A DNA stretch of 26,491 bases from positions 1 through 26,491 of the forward strand of contig JAIKXO010000031.1 in the NCBI GenBank assembly GCA_024684065.1, in the 5' to 3' direction. Shown here piece by piece: positions 23,000-26,491 of this stretch (position 1 is the first letter of the stretch; every line of letters starts with the position of its first letter). Origin of the DNA: Lachnospiraceae bacterium (GTDB taxonomy: Bacteria; Bacillota_A; Clostridia; Lachnospirales; Lachnospiraceae). Position numbers and translations under genes: made by a program. The notes under the pieces were generated by a model. It was not told the origin of the DNA and did no database searches. It worked only from the letters and a program-made list of their open reading frames with translations.

Positions 23000-24976
23000 A
23001 TGAAACAGCTATATACCAAATGGGGAAGAGAGTTTAACAAGGAGAAGGTTCTTTTGGAATATCCGAGGCCCTCGATGAAACGTTTGAGTTATGTAAACTT
23101 AAACGGAACATGGAAGTATGAGATCACTGGCGACAGCCATAGGTCAGTAAATGAAATTGACCCGAAAGAGGAAATAATCGTGCCGTATTCTCCGGAAAGC
23201 TGTTTATCCGGGGCCGGAAGGCAGCTTAAGCCGGATGAGCTTCTCTGGTACCAAAGGACAGTACCGGTACCGGCAGATTACGTCCTCGGCAAAAGGCTGC
23301 TGCTTCATTTCGGTGCGGTAGATCAGATGTGCAAGATTTATGTAAATCGAGAGTGCGTCGGCAGGCACGTCGGAGGATATCTTCCGTTCACGATTGATCT
23401 TTCAGATTATGTAAACCAACCGGACAGATCTTTCGAGCTCACGGTATGCGTTAAGGACAGGAGCGAAACTTCATTTCACAGCAGGGGGAAGCAGCTTCTG
23501 CGCCGCGGAGGGATGTTCTATACGGCTCAGAGCGGGATCTGGCAGACGGTCTGGATGGAATGCGTGGCCGGGACCTATATTTCGGAATACAGGATCGACA
23601 GCGATATAGTGAGCGGCAGCGTCAGGATAGAGGCGCTCCTTTCGGGGAACGGCGCTTATACGGGGAGAGGGTCAGGAGCCCCGGGGGAAACCGGCTTCTC
23701 AGAGAGGATAAATTTAAACGATATATCTATAGAGCTCAGGGACGCTGCGATAGATCCCATATTTGAGGGCGAGGCGGAGGAGCTTAAGGAGGACGGCGCA
23801 GGATCCTTGGAAAGGTATAAGGACAGGGATTTTAACGATTATGATACGAATGCGGAGATAGAGGATCTTTCATGCGAACACGCCGGCAACAGGCTTGTGG
23901 TCAGCTTTTCGGTTCCAAAGAGGAGGCTCTGGAGTCCGGAATCTCCTTACTTATATCACTTCAGGCTGAAGATTTTTGAGGATGAGGTGCTCGGATACTT
24001 TGCTTTCAGGAAATATACGGTCGAGAAAGCAGAGAATATAAAAACAGAGGGTGGAGTTATCGATAAGCTTAATGACGAGCTTTTAAATCACCCGAGAATA
24101 TACCTGAATCATAAACCGTGCTTTCAGAACGGAGTGCTTGACCAGGGCTATTACCCGGAAGGACTGTATACCGCGCCATCCGATCTTGCGTATCTCTATG
24201 ATATCCTGAAGATGAGGGAGCTCGGGTTTAACATGCTGAGAAAGCATCTTAAGATCGAGCCGGATCGTTTCTATTATCATTGCGACAGGATCGGAATGAT
24301 AGTATGGCAGGATATGGTGAACGGGGGAGGGGTCTATAAATTCTGGTTTGTAACCTACATGGCGACGGCCTTCAACGTATTCAGGTACAGGATATTCGAC
24401 AATTGCTACGGCCTCCTGTCGAGAAAGGATAAGGCAGGAAGGCGTGAATTTGAAAGGGAGATGATCTTAACCGCGGAGCATTTGTATAACCATCCCTGCA
24501 TCGCGGCATGGGTCATCTTTAATGAAGGCTGGGGGCAGTTTGACGCAAAGAAAATGACGATGCGGCTGAGACTTACGGATCCTTACAGGCTTATTGATTC
24601 CGCGTCGGGATGGTTTGACCAGAGCTGCGGGGATTTCAGGAGCCAGCACTATTATTTCATGAAGCTTCATGTGCAGTGGTGCTTTAAGAGGGTAACCGTC
24701 ATCTCCGAATACGGAGGCTTTCCGCTTAGGATAGACGGCCACTCGGCTACCGATAAAGTATACGGTTATCATTACTGCAGGAGCTTAAAGGAACTCCGTG
24801 CAAGGCATAAAAGGCTTATGGAAAAAGTGATGGAGCCGGAGATAAAAAAGGGACTGTCAGCAACTGTGTATACACAGTTATCGGATATCGAGGATGAGGT
24901 TAACGGGATCCTGACATATGACAGGGAGATCTGCAAGTTTGATAAGGACAGAACAGAAAATGTTAAGGGCTATTAA
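23000..24976 (+). CDS. Glycoside hydrolase family 2 protein
   Basis: A 658-residue GH2-type enzyme, cytoplasmic since no signal peptide is seen. GH2 members include beta-galactosidases, beta-glucuronidases and beta-mannosidases; the exact substrate cannot be told. Domains: a sugar-binding jelly roll (about 25-190) with LNGTWKY and WYQRTVPVP; an immunoglobulin-like domain (about 190-345) that contains a long, acidic, low-complexity insert (about 215-290); and a TIM barrel (about 345-640). The acid/base glutamate is E509 in NEGWGQ, and the nucleophile is likely E570 in ISEYGG. Both are present, so it is probably active. The protein stops after the barrel. AGAGGAGA just before the ATG is a strong ribosome site. 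Its neighbours are not sugar-uptake genes, so it does not sit in an obvious polysaccharide-use cluster. Confidence 0.92.
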   Translation: MKQLYTKWGREFNKEKVLLEYPRPSMKRLSYVNLNGTWKYEITGDSHRSVNEIDPKEEIIVPYSPESCLSGAGRQLKPDELLWYQRTVPVPADYVLGKRLLLHFGAVDQMCKIYVNRECVGRHVGGYLPFTIDLSDYVNQPDRSFELTVCVKDRSETSFHSRGKQLLRRGGMFYTAQSGIWQTVWMECVAGTYISEYRIDSDIVSGSVRIEALLSGNGAYTGRGSGAPGETGFSERINLNDISIELRDAAIDPIFEGEAEELKEDGAGSLERYKDRDFNDYDTNAEIEDLSCEHAGNRLVVSFSVPKRRLWSPESPYLYHFRLKIFEDEVLGYFAFRKYTVEKAENIKTEGGVIDKLNDELLNHPRIYLNHKPCFQNGVLDQGYYPEGLYTAPSDLAYLYDILKMRELGFNMLRKHLKIEPDRFYYHCDRIGMIVWQDMVNGGGVYKFWFVTYMATAFNVFRYRIFDNCYGLLSRKDKAGRREFEREMILTAEHLYNHPCIAAWVIFNEGWGQFDAKKMTMRLRLTDPYRLIDSASGWFDQSCGDFRSQHYYFMKLHVQWCFKRVTVISEYGGFPLRIDGHSATDKVYGYHYCRSLKELRARHKRLMEKVMEPEIKKGLSATVYTQLSDIEDEVNGILTYDREICKFDKDRTENVKGY

Positions 24977-25052
24977 GTATGCTGCTTAAAAAAGGATCAG
25001 GTGCTTAGGGGGTCCTTTCGGGAAACAAACCGGCGCAGAGTAGAGGGCTGAT

Positions 25053-26491
25053 ATGAAAAAAGGACAGGAGTATACTGGAACAGTCCGGGAAATAAAGTTC
25101 CCGGATAAGGGAGTGGTATATGTGGATACGGACTCAGGAGAAGAAAAGTGTATCGTAAAAAACACTCTCCCGGGACAGACGGTGCGCTTTGTTGTAAATA
25201 AAAAGAAAAACGGAAACTGTGAAGGAATTCTTAAGGAGGTTGTCTCACATGCTCCCGGGGAAACAGAGCCTGAGTGTCCCCATTTCGGAGTATGCGGCGG
25301 ATGCGCGTTTTTAAACCTTCCTTATGAAGAACAGCTTAAGCTTAAAGAAAACCAGGTGAGGGAGATAATGCGCGGGTGTCATGAAAGCTTCGGGGATGAC
25401 GGAGCTCTGTTTGATAAGGTCTGGGAAGGGATAAAGCCGAGTCCTGTTCAGTATGGATACCGTAATAAGATGGAGTTTTCATTTGGCGATTCATGCAGGA
25501 ACGGGGAGCTCGAACTTGGTTTACATAAAAGATGGAGCTTTTATGATGTGATCTCCGTGAAGCACTGTAAGATAGCTGATGAGGACTACAGGAGCATATT
25601 GGCGGAGACCCTTGCTTATTTCAGGGGAAAGGAGACACCGTATTTCCATAAGCGTTCCCATGAGGGATATCTTCGCCATCTCCTTATAAGGAAGGCTCTT
25701 AAGACCGGAGAGATTTTGGTTGACATAATAACAACTTCTCAGACCCCCAGGGATACACCATGTACGGAGGTAAGTCTTCTTGAGGACTGGAAGGAAGCTC
25801 TTCTCTGTCTTAAGCTCAGGGGCAGGATAAGGGGGATCCTTCATACGGTGAACGATTCCGTGGCCGATGCCGTAAAAAACGAGCATACAGAGATCCTTTA
25901 CGGAGAGAGCTCCTTCGAAGAGGAGCTGTCAGGGCTTAGATTCAGTATTTCCCCGTTTTCCTTCTTCCAGACGAACAGTTATTCCGCGGAGGTGATATAT
26001 GACACGGCAAGGGAGTATGTTATGTCAACCATGAACGACCCGCAGCCGGTTATGGGCGAAAAAGAAGAGGCTGATCAGGCTTTTAAAGCTGTCAGTTCAT
26101 CAAATGAGGCGGGCCAATGGCTTCCTGTAATATTCGACCTGTATTCCGGAACGGGGACGATAGCGCAGCTTATGTCTCCTGTGGCGAAGAAGGTGATAGG
26201 AGTGGAGATAGTTGAAGAGGCAGTCGCCGCCGCTGTCGCAAATGCTCAAAAGAACGGTATTACGAATTGTGAATTCATAGCAGGTGATGTACTGAAGATG
26301 TTGGATACAATAGAGGAGAAACCGGATCTGATAATTTTAGATCCGCCGAGAGACGGAATACATCCGAAAGCCATATACAGCATTATCGACTACGGAGTGC
26401 GGTATATCCTTTATATTTCCTGCAAGCCCACGAGTCTTGCGAGAGATCTCGAGATATTTGCGGCTCATGGATACTATCCGCAGAGGATGTG
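25053..26491 (+). CDS. 23S rRNA (uracil-5-)-methyltransferase, partial
   Basis: The first 479 codons of a TrmA/RlmD-type SAM-dependent RNA m5U methyltransferase, running past the window end. An N-terminal TRAM domain (about 1-65) is followed by an iron-sulfur cluster motif with C75, C81 and C84 (CPHFGVCGGC) and a fourth cysteine at C172. The SAM-binding strand is FDLYSGTGTIAQ, then DPPRDGIH, and the catalytic cysteine is in YISCKPTSL near the end. An insert-like, low-complexity segment (NDPQPVMGEKEEADQAFKAV) lies before the SAM motif, and may be lineage-specific. AGAGGG (25042-25047) is 5 nt before the ATG. In Firmicutes these proteins are often annotated RlmD; RlmCD-like dual specificity is possible. 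Confidence 0.93.
   Translation, partial: MKKGQEYTGTVREIKFPDKGVVYVDTDSGEEKCIVKNTLPGQTVRFVVNKKKNGNCEGILKEVVSHAPGETEPECPHFGVCGGCAFLNLPYEEQLKLKENQVREIMRGCHESFGDDGALFDKVWEGIKPSPVQYGYRNKMEFSFGDSCRNGELELGLHKRWSFYDVISVKHCKIADEDYRSILAETLAYFRGKETPYFHKRSHEGYLRHLLIRKALKTGEILVDIITTSQTPRDTPCTEVSLLEDWKEALLCLKLRGRIRGILHTVNDSVADAVKNEHTEILYGESSFEEELSGLRFSISPFSFFQTNSYSAEVIYDTAREYVMSTMNDPQPVMGEKEEADQAFKAVSSSNEAGQWLPVIFDLYSGTGTIAQLMSPVAKKVIGVEIVEEAVAAAVANAQKNGITNCEFIAGDVLKMLDTIEEKPDLIILDPPRDGIHPKAIYSIIDYGVRYILYISCKPTSLARDLEIFAAHGYYPQRM

Overview
The window looks like a Clostridia chromosome, most likely a Lachnospiraceae member (Butyrivibrio or a relative). The grounds are strong use of AGG for Arg and ATA for Ile, AGGAGG-type ribosome binding sites, several TTG/GTG starts, and two large proteins (DUF5717-like and DUF5716-like) that I associate with this family. 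I could not run a database search, so family names come from motif recognition.

Layout. 1-199 is a gene-free stretch of perfect hairpins. 200-2915 holds two polysaccharide genes: a membrane sugar-phosphate transferase and a UDP-glucose 6-dehydrogenase type enzyme. 3099-10285 is a four-gene cluster of unknown function: a 1211-residue repeat protein, an actin/Hsp70-like ATPase-fold protein, a TPR-like protein, and a coiled-coil protein with two central membrane helices. A bidirectional terminator separates it from a cold-shock protein gene on the minus strand. 10982-16015 is a cell-envelope operon: a degenerate LytM/M23-like membrane protein, a bactofilin, a membrane-anchored GH25 lysozyme, a lone GspF/PilC-type protein and a pilus-PilX-like membrane protein. 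16102-17094 carries a CheC-type phosphatase and a YerC-type TrpR-like regulator. 17361-18791 encodes two related small secreted helical proteins, the first with signs of very high expression. 18935-21262 is the PcrA/UvrD helicase, followed by a small acidic membrane protein. On the minus strand lies a DUF1624 (HGSNAT-like) acyltransferase. Then come a GH2 glycoside hydrolase and, cut by the window end, an RlmD/TrmA-type rRNA m5U methyltransferase.

How the parts may work together. The first two genes make and transfer sugars for an exopolysaccharide or capsule. The unknown four-gene cluster has the ingredients of a membrane-attached ATPase machine with large scaffold proteins. The bactofilin operon couples a polymerising scaffold to cell-wall proteins, as in other bactofilin loci, but adds secretion/pilus-type parts without an ATPase or pilin in view.

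Non-coding content is unusual. A 68-nt hairpin repeat occurs twice in opposite orientations (2933-3000 and 8099-8166), and a second repeat occurs at 8055-8101 and 10883-10928 with a compensatory base-pair change in its stem. Other spots to check are competing hairpins before the bactofilin gene, a terminator-like hairpin 12 nt before pcrA, and iteron-like repeats before the GH2 gene. I saw no tRNA, rRNA, CRISPR array, transposase or phage gene.
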